A program made the position numbers and the translations under genes. Of a stretch of 54,207 nucleotides of DNA, positions 42,832 through 50,825 are shown in pieces; position 1 is the first letter of the stretch, and each line of letters starts with the position of its first letter. Under the pieces are notes generated by a model. The model did no database searches. It saw only the letters and a list, made by a program, of their open reading frames with translations, and had not been told where the DNA came from. The stretch is from Lachnospiraceae bacterium (lineage in GTDB: Bacteria > Bacillota > Clostridia > Lachnospirales > Lachnospiraceae): positions 1 through 54,207 of the forward strand of contig JALEWA010000044.1 in assembly GCA_022788085.1 (NCBI GenBank), given 5' to 3'.

Positions 42832-44487
42832 CTATTTATATAGCTCCAGTCGCTTAAATTCTTCCTTTGTAACAGGCCTTGAATAATAGTATCCCTGATA
42901 TCCCTGTGCCGGATAGTTCTGCAGATAGTCTCTTAACCTCTCGTTTTCTATGCCTTCAACGCAGACTCCAATGTCAAGCTCCCTGGCACATGTCATAACG
43001 GCTTTGACTATTGACTGGTCTGCCTTATTATTTTCAATTTCTGAAACAAAGCCTCTATCTATCTTGATATAGTCAATCGGAAGCTCCCGCAATAAATTCA
43101 GAGAAGAAAAGCCTGTTCCAAAATCATCCAATGCTATCTTAATGCCATATGATTTTAAGAAAATAATCTCATTTCTCAAAAAGTTCATATCCAAAAGTCT
43201 GCAACGTTCTGTGAGTTCAAGGCACAGGTGCTCCGGTGGAAAACCTGTACTAAGCAAAAAGCCGACTAATGTATTTCTAAATTCGCTTCGCTCCAATTGC
43301 GCATAAGACAGATTTACATTTATGATCATATCAGGATGATCCTTTAAGAATTCCTTGCCATCCAGCATTGCCTGCCGCAAAACATAGTTACCCAGATCAA
43401 AAAATGCAGAATCCTTTTCAAGCCACGGAATGAACTGACCAGGAGAAATTTCTCCATATGGTTCTCTATTCCAACGCAGCAGCGCTTCTGCCCCTGTCAT
43501 TTTCCCTGTCTGTGGAGAAACAACAGGCTGATAACACAGATAAAATCCACTGCATTCTTCAATAATACTGCTTCTCAACACGTTGATCAGTTCCACTGTC
43601 TTTTTATTCTTATCTACATCATCATTCTCTACGATCCATAGTTCTCCATGGCGTTCATTCTTAGAAACATTCAGTGCATATCGAGCCGCTGCATGAATGG
43701 CATGTTCGCTAATCTGACAGTCTTCTACAACAACAAGACCGCCGCATAACGCCAGTGACACATTGTTTTCCTGTACAGTCAGATGATTTTTTGCTTTTTC
43801 CTGCAATCTGAGATAATAATTCTTCAAATCATCTACACGAAGCTCAGTAGTCAGAACTGCAAATCTTGTCCCATCCATACGGAAAATCTTACCTTTGTCC
43901 ATCAAATCATTCTGCATAATAGATACAAAAAGCTTCATTGCCTCATTGCCAAAGGAATAGCCATATAAATCATTTACATCAGAAAAATGCTTAAAGCCCA
44001 CTAAAAGGACACGGTATTTCTTCCCCCGCTCACGAAGCAGCCGTAATGCATTCAAGAATTCATACAAGTTATATAAATTAGTAGTCGGATCAATATTCTC
44101 AATCGTTCCGCGATTCGTAATAGTTCCTGCGAAAAATTCCGGATTTCCTGCTTCATCCTCTATTACGACACCACTACAGGTACATACCACATAGTTACCA
44201 TTCTTATCCATTGCGCGATATTCCAGCTCATGATTCTTCTTTCTTCCGGAAAAAACGGCATCTATATCTTCCTGATAACGCCGGCGGTCTTCAGGATGAA
44301 TATGCTGTGCCCAAATCGTTCCGGCATCCTCCATATATTCTCCAGGCAATCCAAAATAGTCAACTGCACTCTTAGACCATCTGGACATATCTGTCCACAT
44401 ATCACATAAATAAATATAACTGCCCTTCGCTGTTGCAGAAAAAGCTTCAAAAATCTTATCAAAATATTCTGAAGTCCGGAAACTCAT
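42832..44487 (-). CDS. PAS-GGDEF-EAL protein, probable c-di-GMP phosphodiesterase
   Basis: About 551 residues: a PAS/PAC sensor (about 10-130), a GGDEF-like domain (about 135-285) and an EAL domain (about 300-550). The GGDEF signature is degenerate (RMDGTRFAVL), so cyclase activity is unlikely. The EAL domain keeps its key residues (EALLRW, NVNLSYAQLE, LELTER, ALDDFGTGFSSL, CVEGIEN), consistent with c-di-GMP hydrolysis. The ATG at 44487 lies 8 bases after GAGG; a GTG at 44496 is part of that site. With the HD-GYP protein, the window encodes two likely c-di-GMP phosphodiesterases. Confidence 0.92.
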   Translation of the reverse strand: MSFRTSEYFDKIFEAFSATAKGSYIYLCDMWTDMSRWSKSAVDYFGLPGEYMEDAGTIWAQHIHPEDRRRYQEDIDAVFSGRKKNHELEYRAMDKNGNYVVCTCSGVVIEDEAGNPEFFAGTITNRGTIENIDPTTNLYNLYEFLNALRLLRERGKKYRVLLVGFKHFSDVNDLYGYSFGNEAMKLFVSIMQNDLMDKGKIFRMDGTRFAVLTTELRVDDLKNYYLRLQEKAKNHLTVQENNVSLALCGGLVVVEDCQISEHAIHAAARYALNVSKNERHGELWIVENDDVDKNKKTVELINVLRSSIIEECSGFYLCYQPVVSPQTGKMTGAEALLRWNREPYGEISPGQFIPWLEKDSAFFDLGNYVLRQAMLDGKEFLKDHPDMIINVNLSYAQLERSEFRNTLVGFLLSTGFPPEHLCLELTERCRLLDMNFLRNEIIFLKSYGIKIALDDFGTGFSSLNLLRELPIDYIKIDRGFVSEIENNKADQSIVKAVMTCARELDIGVCVEGIENERLRDYLQNYPAQGYQGYYYSRPVTKEEFKRLELYK

Positions 44488-44593
44488 TTTATTCACCTCA
44501 CATCATACCGAAAGATAAAGAGTCAATATCTATTATAACATATTACCAAATATTGCAAATACATTTTCAGAATTTTATTTATTCTGTAAAATA

Positions 44594-45706
44594 TTAGTCG
44601 GCGTACACCGGATCAATGACATTATTTTTGAGCATATTGCGCATGGCCTGGTAGTGAGAACCTGTACGCCAGCCGTGGTCTATGGAGCCTTCGCCGTAAT
44701 AATACATTTCTACATTCGGGTAACTTGCCTGTAATTTTGTGAATTCATCATAGGAAATTCGTGTATGTTCCATCCAGAGTCTTTGCAGTTTTGGCATACC
44801 ATACAAATACTGTGCCATTTCCGTAGGAATTGGATTGTAGCTGATATTGAGGTCAGTCAGATTTGGCAATGAGGCAAGAAAACTGATGTCCGATACGGAA
44901 TTGCAGAAAAATTCGAGATATTCCAGTTTTGGACAACAGCTTACGTACGATAAATCAGTAATGTGACGGATTTTTTCGTCTTCCCAATGATGTACGTTGT
45001 CTACCAGGATGAGTACTTTTAAATCCGGCATATACTGTAGAAATGACAAGTCTGTGACATAGTTATGACCTAAATCAAGCGCTACCAGATCCGTACAGTA
45101 TTTCAAATATTTTGCTTCATCGTCATGAAGAAAGAAAGTCTGATCACAGGTTTTGAAAGTTCCGAAAGCGACCTGGTCGGTACGAACGGTCCAATGCGAC
45201 ATGATAATCTCCCAGACAAATTTGATATCGGGATTGGCATCGCAGATGGCGGCATATCCTTCGTTATCAAGTCCACAGTTAAGCATTGTCACTTTGGTCA
45301 GATTTGAAAACTGCGGTAATATCTCTTCTATAGGCGTATCTAATTGCGATAAATCGATATTGCTTAAGTCAATTTCGGAATCGGTAGAAACAAATTTTTT
45401 GTCACCTATTACTATCTCAGTTGCTGTATTGGAAGACTCAGTTTCTTTATCAGCAAAATCGCCTGCACTATCTGTAGTCTCCGTTATGCTGACCGATGAT
45501 ACTGTTGCTTTGTCTTCTGACTCCGGTACGCTTTCTGTTGCTCCTTCTTCGGTGTTCTTTAATTCTTCTGAATCCGTGAGCGATTCCTGAGTCTCTGTGG
45601 TTATATTATCATTACCTGCCGAGACGGTACATCCTGACAATAAAACGGATGAGAGCAGTATAAATAAACCACAATGAATGAATTGTTTTTTTGATGAATT
45701 TATCAT
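44594..45706 (-). CDS. Leucine-rich-repeat surface lipoprotein
   Basis: A 370-residue exported protein. The signal segment ends in a lipobox LLSGC (Cys near 27). A Ser/Thr/Glu-rich linker (about 30-100) is followed by about seven LRR-like units (for example LDLGHNYVTDLSFLQYMPDLKV... and LTDLNISYNPI) from about 115 to 330. Surface LRR proteins of this kind usually bind partners at the cell surface; the partner is unknown. AGGGGA precedes the ATG. It sits between the GGDEF-EAL gene and the tRNA cluster. Confidence 0.82.
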   Translation of the reverse strand: MINSSKKQFIHCGLFILLSSVLLSGCTVSAGNDNITTETQESLTDSEELKNTEEGATESVPESEDKATVSSVSITETTDSAGDFADKETESSNTATEIVIGDKKFVSTDSEIDLSNIDLSQLDTPIEEILPQFSNLTKVTMLNCGLDNEGYAAICDANPDIKFVWEIIMSHWTVRTDQVAFGTFKTCDQTFFLHDDEAKYLKYCTDLVALDLGHNYVTDLSFLQYMPDLKVLILVDNVHHWEDEKIRHITDLSYVSCCPKLEYLEFFCNSVSDISFLASLPNLTDLNISYNPIPTEMAQYLYGMPKLQRLWMEHTRISYDEFTKLQASYPNVEMYYYGEGSIDHGWRTGSHYQAMRNMLKNNVIDPVYAD

Positions 45707-45741
45707 TAGAAAATCCCCTTTTTCAATGTTTTACAAAGTTG

Positions 45742-45775
45742 AAAATAAAAAATAAGCTTCGATAAAAATCGAAGC
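45742..45775 (-). terminator. Terminator of the tRNA cluster
   Basis: On the minus strand GCTTCGAT pairs perfectly with ATCGAAGC and is followed by TTATTTTTTATTTT. Confidence 0.9.
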
Positions 45776-45784
45776 CATTCCTAA

Positions 45785-45857
45785 TGAGACACCCGGGACT
45801 CGAACCCGGGACAACTTGATTAAAAGTCAAGTGCTCTACCACCTGAGCTAGTATCCC
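45785..45857 (-). tRNA. tRNA-Lys (anticodon TTT)
   Basis: Acceptor GGGATAC pairs with GTGTCTC (two G-U). Anticodon stem CTTGA/TCAAG encloses CTTTTAA. T arm has GGTTCGAGTCC. CCA not encoded. Last of six tRNAs. Confidence 0.96.
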
Positions 45858-45894
45858 ATATTATAATATTAAACTGCATTCGTTGTAAATCTAG

Positions 45895-45966
45895 CTGGGC
45901 TAGCTGGATTCGAACCAGCGACTGCAGGGATCAAAACCCTGTGCCTTACCGCTTGGCGATAGCCCA
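45895..45966 (-). tRNA. tRNA-Gln (anticodon TTG)
   Basis: Acceptor TGGGCTA pairs with TAGCCCA; anticodon stem CAGGG/CCCTG encloses TTTTGAT. CCA not encoded. Confidence 0.95.
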
Positions 45967-45970
45967 AAAA

Positions 45971-46045
45971 GGTGGATACTGGGATTCGAACCCAGGGCCT
46001 CCAGAGCCACAATCTGGCGCGCTAACCAGCTGCGCTATACCCACC
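45971..46045 (-). tRNA. tRNA-His (anticodon GTG)
   Basis: Acceptor GTGGGTA pairs with TATCCAC, with an extra 5' G as usual for tRNA-His; anticodon stem CCAGA/TCTGG encloses TTGTGGC. Confidence 0.95.
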
Positions 46046-46078
46046 ATGTTGAGATAAGGCAGTGCTCCAATCTCAAAA

Positions 46079-46152
46079 TGTGCCCGAAGGGATTCGAACC
46101 CCCGACACCCGGCTTAGAAGGCCGGTGCTCTATCCAACTGAGCTACGGACAC
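46079..46152 (-). tRNA. tRNA-Arg (anticodon TCT)
   Basis: Acceptor GTGTCCG pairs with CGGGCAC; anticodon stem CCGGC/GCCGG encloses CTTCTAA. Confidence 0.95.
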
Positions 46153-46197
46153 ATTCCATGTAGATAACATGATGTAAATGTTTTTTGGCATTTACAA

Positions 46198-46268
46198 AGC
46201 GGGTGATGGGAATCGAACCCACGTATCTAGCTTGGAAGGCTAGTGTTCTACCATTGAACTACACCCGC
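46198..46268 (-). tRNA. tRNA-Gly (anticodon TCC)
   Basis: Acceptor GCGGGTG pairs with CACCCGC; anticodon stem CTAGC/GCTAG encloses CTTCCAA. Confidence 0.95.
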
Positions 46269-46302
46269 ATTTTTATATGTTTGCATCTTCTTTTCAGAAG
46301 AA

Positions 46303-46377
<75 letters not shown>

Positions 46378-46441
46378 TTATGTAATGAAGATTTACTCTT
46401 CATTATTTTCTGTCGTCTTATCTCTCGCAGCGACAAGGATT

Positions 46442-46470
46442 ATTATATATGATTTATTTTCCTTTGTCAA
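46442..46470 (-). promoter_or_regulatory. Consensus promoter of the six-tRNA cluster
   Basis: TTGACA (46470-46465), 17 bases, TATAAT (46447-46442) on the minus strand: a perfect sigma-A match. Confidence 0.88.
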
Positions 46471-46502
46471 CAACTTTTTTCATTTTTTTTATTTCTTTTA
46501 TG

Positions 46503-46982
46503 TTACACATAATGTAATGAAAAACTTGCTTCTCCCTTTTCATCAATTTCCATGATGATATACGACGGTTTCCTGTTTTCCTGTCTTGGATAGGAAAGAC
46601 TACCGGGATTAATTGCAACAATGTTGTCGGAAATATCAATCACCGGTTTATGTGTATGTCCATACATCACAATATCCACACCATGAGCAGTCGCTTCTTC
46701 CTTAAGCATTTCATTACCCATTCCTATATAGTACCGATGACCGTGTGTTATCATAACACGATACTTACCTATTTGTAAAGTCTTTTCTGATGGTAAATTA
46801 GAAAAAAAATCATTGTTTCCCGCAACCATCTCTACCGGGCAGCCTGCTGCCTCTTCAATTGTATACTCACTTCCCTCTACATCACCTAGATGTATTACCA
46901 TATCAAGTTTTCCAACCTTTTTTACGACATTTAGATAATTATCATTTTTCCGATGTGTATCGCTGATCACTAAAATCCTCAT
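46503..46982 (-). CDS. YfcE/MJ0936 family metallophosphoesterase
   Basis: A 159-residue calcineurin-like phosphodiesterase. Metal ligands are visible in ILVISDTHR, VIHLGDVEG, VAGNND, ITHGHRY and MYGHTHKP. Family members hydrolyse phosphodiesters in vitro; the natural substrate is not known. GGGGGAG precedes the ATG. It is the last gene of the rlmL-like to rdgB run, an order frequent in Firmicutes. Confidence 0.93.
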   Translation of the reverse strand: MRILVISDTHRKNDNYLNVVKKVGKLDMVIHLGDVEGSEYTIEEAAGCPVEMVAGNNDFFSNLPSEKTLQIGKYRVMITHGHRYYIGMGNEMLKEEATAHGVDIVMYGHTHKPVIDISDNIVAINPGSLSYPRQENRKPSYIIMEIDEKGEASFSLHYV

Positions 46983-47010
46983 AGCGTCTCCCCCACTCTG
47001 CCATGCAGCT

Positions 47011-47628
47011 TTATTCCTGAACAGTTTTTCGCAGTTCTTCCTTCATCAAGGTAAGTGCTTTTCCTCTGTGACTGATTTTATTCTTTTCCTCCGGATCAAG
47101 CTCTGCGGAATAGCACTGGTACTCCGGAAGATAGAAAATAGGATCATAGCCGAATCCATTTTCCCCTCTTTCTTCATATCCAATCCTTCCTTCAATGGTT
47201 CCTCTGGTAACAAGGCTTGTTCCATCCGGCATGGCTGCTGCAATAGCACAAACAAATCTTGCTGTTCTTTTTTCATCCGGAACGCCTTGCAGTCTTTCGA
47301 TCAAGTTCGCATTCTTTATTGTGTAGGAGGTATCTTCTCCCATATATCTTGCTGAATAAATACCAGGTTCTTTATTCAGATAATCAATTTCAAGTCCGGA
47401 ATCATCTGACAAAACCACGATATTTTCATTCTTTGCTGCACATGCAGCTACTGCCTTTGCCTTAATGACTGCATTTTCCTCAAAGGTAGTTCCATTTTCA
47501 TCAATATCGGTAGCAATTCCCGCTTCTTTCATAGACAGTACCGGAATCTGTAAATCTGCAAGAATCATTCTTACTTCCTTCATCTTACCTTCATTTCCGG
47601 TTGCAAATATAATCTTATCTATTTTCAT
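47011..47628 (-). CDS. rdgB: XTP/dITP diphosphatase (RdgB/HAM1)
   Basis: A 205-residue house-cleaning pyrophosphatase that removes non-canonical purine triphosphates. Conserved stretches are IIFATGNEGKMKE, VVLSDDSGLEIDYLNKEPGIYSARY, and the C-terminal GENGFGYDPIF and ISHRGKAL. AAGGA precedes the ATG. It lies between the amidase-like gene and yfcE. Confidence 0.96.
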   Translation of the reverse strand: MKIDKIIFATGNEGKMKEVRMILADLQIPVLSMKEAGIATDIDENGTTFEENAVIKAKAVAACAAKNENIVVLSDDSGLEIDYLNKEPGIYSARYMGEDTSYTIKNANLIERLQGVPDEKRTARFVCAIAAAMPDGTSLVTRGTIEGRIGYEERGENGFGYDPIFYLPEYQCYSAELDPEEKNKISHRGKALTLMKEELRKTVQE

Positions 47629-47644
47629 ACTTTTGTCCTTCTCT

Positions 47645-48691
47645 CTATTTCTCCACCGGCAGCCAATATGTCTCCGCTACTTGTTTTACAATACTGCCCA
47701 GTGCTTCCATCATTTTCTGATTCAATGCATAAGTTTGTTCCGCACTTTGCTGGCTCAACGGAATACGCAGCTGCGTTAATGCAGCCGGCACAGCGCTCTT
47801 TGTCAACCAGCTCTGTTTGTCTTCACATTTCTGAAAGCCACTTGCCTCTAATTGTGTTTTCTCAGCATATTCCTGCTCCTGAATGGCCGCAAGCTCAACA
47901 TTTCCAAATTCAGGGATAAAATAGGCAGCATTACAAATAGTTACAGCATTCTTTGTCTCAGCTTCCACAAGCTCCATCCCTATTACCATATCTGCATGCA
48001 CATGATTCGCAAAGTTTATCATGTCCTCATCCGTATATTCCTCTTTCACGGAAATGGTAGAATATATTTTTATATGATATGATTCCTCAAGCTTCTGAAT
48101 CGCCTGATTCCATTCGTTTGTAAGAAGACTGCTCCTGTTTTCCCATGGTGTATACACTACTACTACCTTATCATACTGCTCCCTGATTGGTAAAAAAGAA
48201 AGTGTCACTGTTTTATTATCACATGTATATTCATAAGCACATGGGTTCTGACAATATACCTCTATAACAATGTCGCCCTCATGCTGATAGACTCCTACTG
48301 CTTCCATCCAGGAAGAATCGCTCATCAGAGTCTCTCCTTCTTCCATATAAGAAGCTCCATCCTTCAATGTTATAACCAGCTTATTCTGTGTAAATTCCTC
48401 ACTGATTGTAATTTTATCCCCCGATACCTGTGTCAAAAGAGGTACTTTCAGCTTAGACTCCGGCTCGTCTACAATCTGTACGGAAAAGTTCTTCTTATAT
48501 ATATTACTTGCTGAAAAATTATCCTGCCCGGCAAGCGCAGCCTCCGCTACCACTGCAATTCTTCCATGTGAATCAAAATATGCTTCCTTTGTTTTAAACC
48601 ATATCATCAAACCACATGCCATCAATGTGAAAAGTACAGTTGCTATAAGTGTACCACGATAAAGCCTGTCTCTTTTGTATACTATATCCAT
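47645..48691 (-). CDS. Membrane-anchored protein with a degenerate N-acetylmuramoyl-L-alanine amidase (Amidase_3) fold
   Basis: About 348 residues with one N-terminal membrane segment (about 10-30), a beta-rich middle part, and from about residue 170 a stretch that tracks the Amidase_3 layout: VVVVYTPWENRSS where DPGHGG is expected, FANHVHADMVIGMEL where the SIHxNA motif is expected, and VPAALTQLRIPLSQQ near the usual VEGFLSN position. The zinc ligands are not conserved, so it is probably not catalytic. ATG at 48691 with AGGG upstream is preferred over a TTG at 48712. Confidence 0.6.
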   Translation of the reverse strand: MDIVYKRDRLYRGTLIATVLFTLMACGLMIWFKTKEAYFDSHGRIAVVAEAALAGQDNFSASNIYKKNFSVQIVDEPESKLKVPLLTQVSGDKITISEEFTQNKLVITLKDGASYMEEGETLMSDSSWMEAVGVYQHEGDIVIEVYCQNPCAYEYTCDNKTVTLSFLPIREQYDKVVVVYTPWENRSSLLTNEWNQAIQKLEESYHIKIYSTISVKEEYTDEDMINFANHVHADMVIGMELVEAETKNAVTICNAAYFIPEFGNVELAAIQEQEYAEKTQLEASGFQKCEDKQSWLTKSAVPAALTQLRIPLSQQSAEQTYALNQKMMEALGSIVKQVAETYWLPVEK

Positions 48692-48712
48692 CGTTTCCCT
48701 GTCTCTTTCCAA

Positions 48713-49864
48713 CTAATCTTGCTCTCTCTTTGGCGGCTTAGGTCCAAGGAACTGATAATAATAGGTCTTCATCATTCCATTATATATTTTTCGATTACGT
48801 TCTGCTTTTCTTCCAATATCTTTTTGGGCATTTTCATAAGAAGTAATCAGATATAAAGACCATGTATCAAGCTTCTTAAAGCGCTCTCCTATCTTTTGAT
48901 ACAGTGGTGGAATGTTCGCCTTTTCTTCCAGTCTCTCTCCATATGGTGGATTTGTAATAAGGAAACCATATTGACCCTTATGTTCCAGCCTCTCTACACC
49001 TCTTGTCTCAAAATGTATCATATGTTCAACGCCCGCAAGTCTTGCATTTTGCTTTGCTATTTTTATCATCTCAGGGTCAATATCGTAGCCCTCAATCTGC
49101 ACCTTTACTGAGGTATCAACCATAGAACGGGCTTCTTCATAACAGTCATCCCAAACAGCTTTTGCAACAATATGCTCCCACTTTAATGCGGTAAATCCCC
49201 GCTTCATTCCCGGTGCAATATTGGCTGCCATGAGAGCTGCTTCAATTGGAATCGTTCCACTTCCACAGAACGGATCAACCAGAATCCTATCCTTATTCCA
49301 GGGTGTCAGCATGATTAAGGAAGCTGCCAGATTTTCTGCGATCGGTGCCTTTGCAGTCATTTTTCGATAACCACGCTTATGCAGTGACTCACCCGTTGTA
49401 TCCAATCCAACCGTTACCTGATCCTTCATAAGGAATACACGAATTGGAAAGCTTTGTCCCTCTTCCGAAAACCAGTTTACATGATATACCTGCTTCAACC
49501 GTTCTACCATAGCCTTTTTCATGATGGACTGGATGTCTGATGGAGAAAAAAGCTTGCTCTTTACACTTGCTGCCTTAGCAACCCAAAATCTTCCATCTGC
49601 CGGTATATAATCCTCCCAGGAAAGTGCCTTTGTATTTTCAAATAATTCGTCAAAGGTTTCTGCATGAAAACTTCCTATTTTAATCAGGATTCTTTCTGCT
49701 GTTCTAAGACCAATGTTTGCACGGCACACTGCCTCTTCATCACCCCAGAAGGTTACACGCCCATCCTCCACCTGAAGCACATCATAGCCCAGGTCGATAA
49801 TTTCTTTTTTCAATACGGCTTCCAAACCAAAATGGCAAGGAGCTATTAATTCAAATTTTCTCAT
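48713..49864 (-). CDS. THUMP-domain class I rRNA (guanine-N2) methyltransferase, RlmL/YpsC-like
   Basis: A 383-residue enzyme. The N-terminal THUMP/ferredoxin-like RNA-binding part (about 1-155) precedes a Rossmann methyltransferase domain with VDPFCGSGTIPIEAAL, GYDIDPEM and the N-methylase motif LITNPPYGER. It probably methylates a guanine in 23S rRNA. The ATG has no Shine-Dalgarno sequence, and a strong promoter ends only 8 bases before it, implying leaderless translation. Confidence 0.94.
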   Translation of the reverse strand: MRKFELIAPCHFGLEAVLKKEIIDLGYDVLQVEDGRVTFWGDEEAVCRANIGLRTAERILIKIGSFHAETFDELFENTKALSWEDYIPADGRFWVAKAASVKSKLFSPSDIQSIMKKAMVERLKQVYHVNWFSEEGQSFPIRVFLMKDQVTVGLDTTGESLHKRGYRKMTAKAPIAENLAASLIMLTPWNKDRILVDPFCGSGTIPIEAALMAANIAPGMKRGFTALKWEHIVAKAVWDDCYEEARSMVDTSVKVQIEGYDIDPEMIKIAKQNARLAGVEHMIHFETRGVERLEHKGQYGFLITNPPYGERLEEKANIPPLYQKIGERFKKLDTWSLYLITSYENAQKDIGRKAERNRKIYNGMMKTYYYQFLGPKPPKREQD

Positions 49865-49872
49865 ATTTCTAT

Positions 49873-49900
49873 ATTATATTCATACCTATTCCAAAGTCAA
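49873..49900 (-). promoter_or_regulatory. Promoter of the rlmL-like gene (predicted leaderless transcript)
   Basis: TTGACT (49900-49895), 16 bases, TATAAT (49878-49873) on the minus strand; the ATG begins at 49864, so the start of transcription should fall at or within a few bases of the A of ATG. Confidence 0.8.
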
Positions 49901-49930
49901 TTTAAAAATTTCAATCGAGAGGCTTCAAGC

Positions 49931-49963
49931 AAAAAGGGGGCAGCAATTATCTGCTACCCCTTT
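49931..49963 (-). terminator. Terminator of the Asn/Ser-rich small gene
   Basis: On the minus strand AAAGGGGTAGCAG pairs with CTGCCCCCTTT (one bulge), followed by TTTTGC. Confidence 0.85.
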
Positions 49964-49996
49964 CTGCATAATCCGTCTGTCTACAGATTATCATTT

Positions 49997-50215
49997 TTAT
50001 CTGTTATTATTGTCATTGCTTGTGCTGTTCTTGCAGTTATTCTGTCTGTTTGCATTCTCAGTACTGTTATTTCCGGAATAATTCTTAGAGTTCTGGCTGT
50101 TTGTTCCAGACGCATTCTGAGAATTCTGGGAATTGTTAGTACCAGTTGCATTCTGAGAATAATTCTTTGTGCTGTTGTTCTGCTTGTCTTCGTAATTGTT
50201 GTTTGTACCAGACAT
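49997..50215 (-). CDS. Asn/Ser-rich low-complexity small protein
   Basis: A 72-residue highly hydrophilic protein; well over half of its residues are Asn, Ser, Gln and Thr, with imperfect NSQNxSGTN-type repeats. GGAGG lies 7 bases before the ATG at 50215, and a terminator follows, so it is a real gene. There is one Cys (QNNCKN) and no signal peptide. Its composition recalls gamma-type SASPs and spore-coat proteins, but no germination-protease site is evident. Function unknown. Confidence 0.7.
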   Translation of the reverse strand: MSGTNNNYEDKQNNSTKNYSQNATGTNNSQNSQNASGTNSQNSKNYSGNNSTENANRQNNCKNSTSNDNNNR

Positions 50216-50432
50216 GTTCATACCTCCAAAGTCATGTGGGATCTTATCCCTTTATTCGAACATACTTTTTGTGCTTTTGGTATGTTCCAAACGCATTTGC
50301 ATGTTACGTGAATATTGTTTGCACATTTGCACAAAAATATACCGTGCAAAAAATTTACATATTTTGTTTACTTTGGAAACCCTGTCTAAAACTGACAATT
50401 TTAATTTGGTAGTTTTTGTTTTCTGAAAAATG

Positions 50433-50461
50433 TTGACCTTTTAGGTCAGAATTGATATACT
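50433..50461 (+). promoter_or_regulatory. Promoter of the predicted small RNA
   Basis: TTGACC (50433-50438), 17 bases, TATACT (50456-50461) on the plus strand. Confidence 0.7.
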
Positions 50462-50466
50462 AATAT

Positions 50467-50575
50467 CAGTAAAGAGATACTCCTTCAATCCTCTTTACAA
50501 CCCTTATATATTAATTATTTATACTCCCCTTAACGAAAAGCGGTTACGTAAGTAGCCGCTTTTCTCTTTCTATTT
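50467..50575 (+). ncRNA. Predicted trans-acting small RNA with C-rich motifs
   Basis: About 105 nt between a promoter and an intrinsic terminator, with no coding frame. A 5' hairpin GTAAAGAG/CTCTTTAC (50469-50476, 50491-50498) exposes ACTCCTTC in its loop; an unpaired linker contains ATACTCCCCTTAAC; the terminator stem AAAAGCGGTTAC/GTAGCCGCTTTT (50536-50547, 50552-50563) with a GTAA loop is followed by a pyrimidine-rich tail. The two C-rich segments are complementary to Shine-Dalgarno sequences, as in RsaE/RoxS-type sRNAs. I do not recognise a named family. Confidence 0.6.
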
Positions 50576-50699
50576 TCTTTTTCTTTTTTTGACTTATTCG
50601 GTCTATTATTTTAACCTTTTTGTATGATCTATAAGTTATTTTCACCCCATATTTCAGACATTTTTACCTGATGTTTAATTTTCCATTTACATAAAAAAT

Positions 50700-50752
50700 C
50701 GTTTGCTCAGCAGCAAACGCTACAAGAATTTGCCTTGCAAATTCTTGATTAG
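50700..50752. repeat. Two adjacent perfect hairpins
   Basis: CGTTTGCT-CAGC-AGCAAACG (50700-50719) followed by CAAGAATTTGC-CTT-GCAAATTCTTG (50723-50747), the latter framed by GCTA/TAGC. No T-run follows, so they are not ordinary terminators; possibly a dispersed repeat. Confidence 0.55.
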
Positions 50753-50785
50753 CTACCACTACGTTACAGCAATTTCCTATCACGT

Positions 50786-50821
50786 AAAAAGGCAATGCAT
50801 TATTTCTGTATGCATTGCCTT
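50786..50821 (-). terminator. Terminator of the HAAS-domain gene
   Basis: On the minus strand AAGGCAATGCAT pairs perfectly with ATGCATTGCCTT, followed by TTTACG. Confidence 0.82.
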
Positions 50822-50825
50822 CTAT

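Larger units (their letters stand above)
50222..50825. other. 604-base gene-free region
   Basis: Contains a predicted plus-strand small RNA gene with its own promoter and terminator (50433-50575), two back-to-back hairpins (50700-50752) and a terminator for the HAAS gene (50786-50821). The first 200 bases upstream of the Asn-rich gene are AT-rich, with no promoter I could assign. Confidence 0.6.

Noticed and set aside
44594-45706. Horizontal transfer or frameshift in the LRR lipoprotein gene
   Set aside because: The frame is open, signal peptide and repeats are intact; slight composition difference could not be measured by eye.
46503-48691. Long opposite-strand reading frames over rdgB and the amidase-like gene
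   Set aside because: They lack ribosome-binding sites, are rich in codons expected from antisense of real genes, and show no recognisable motif.
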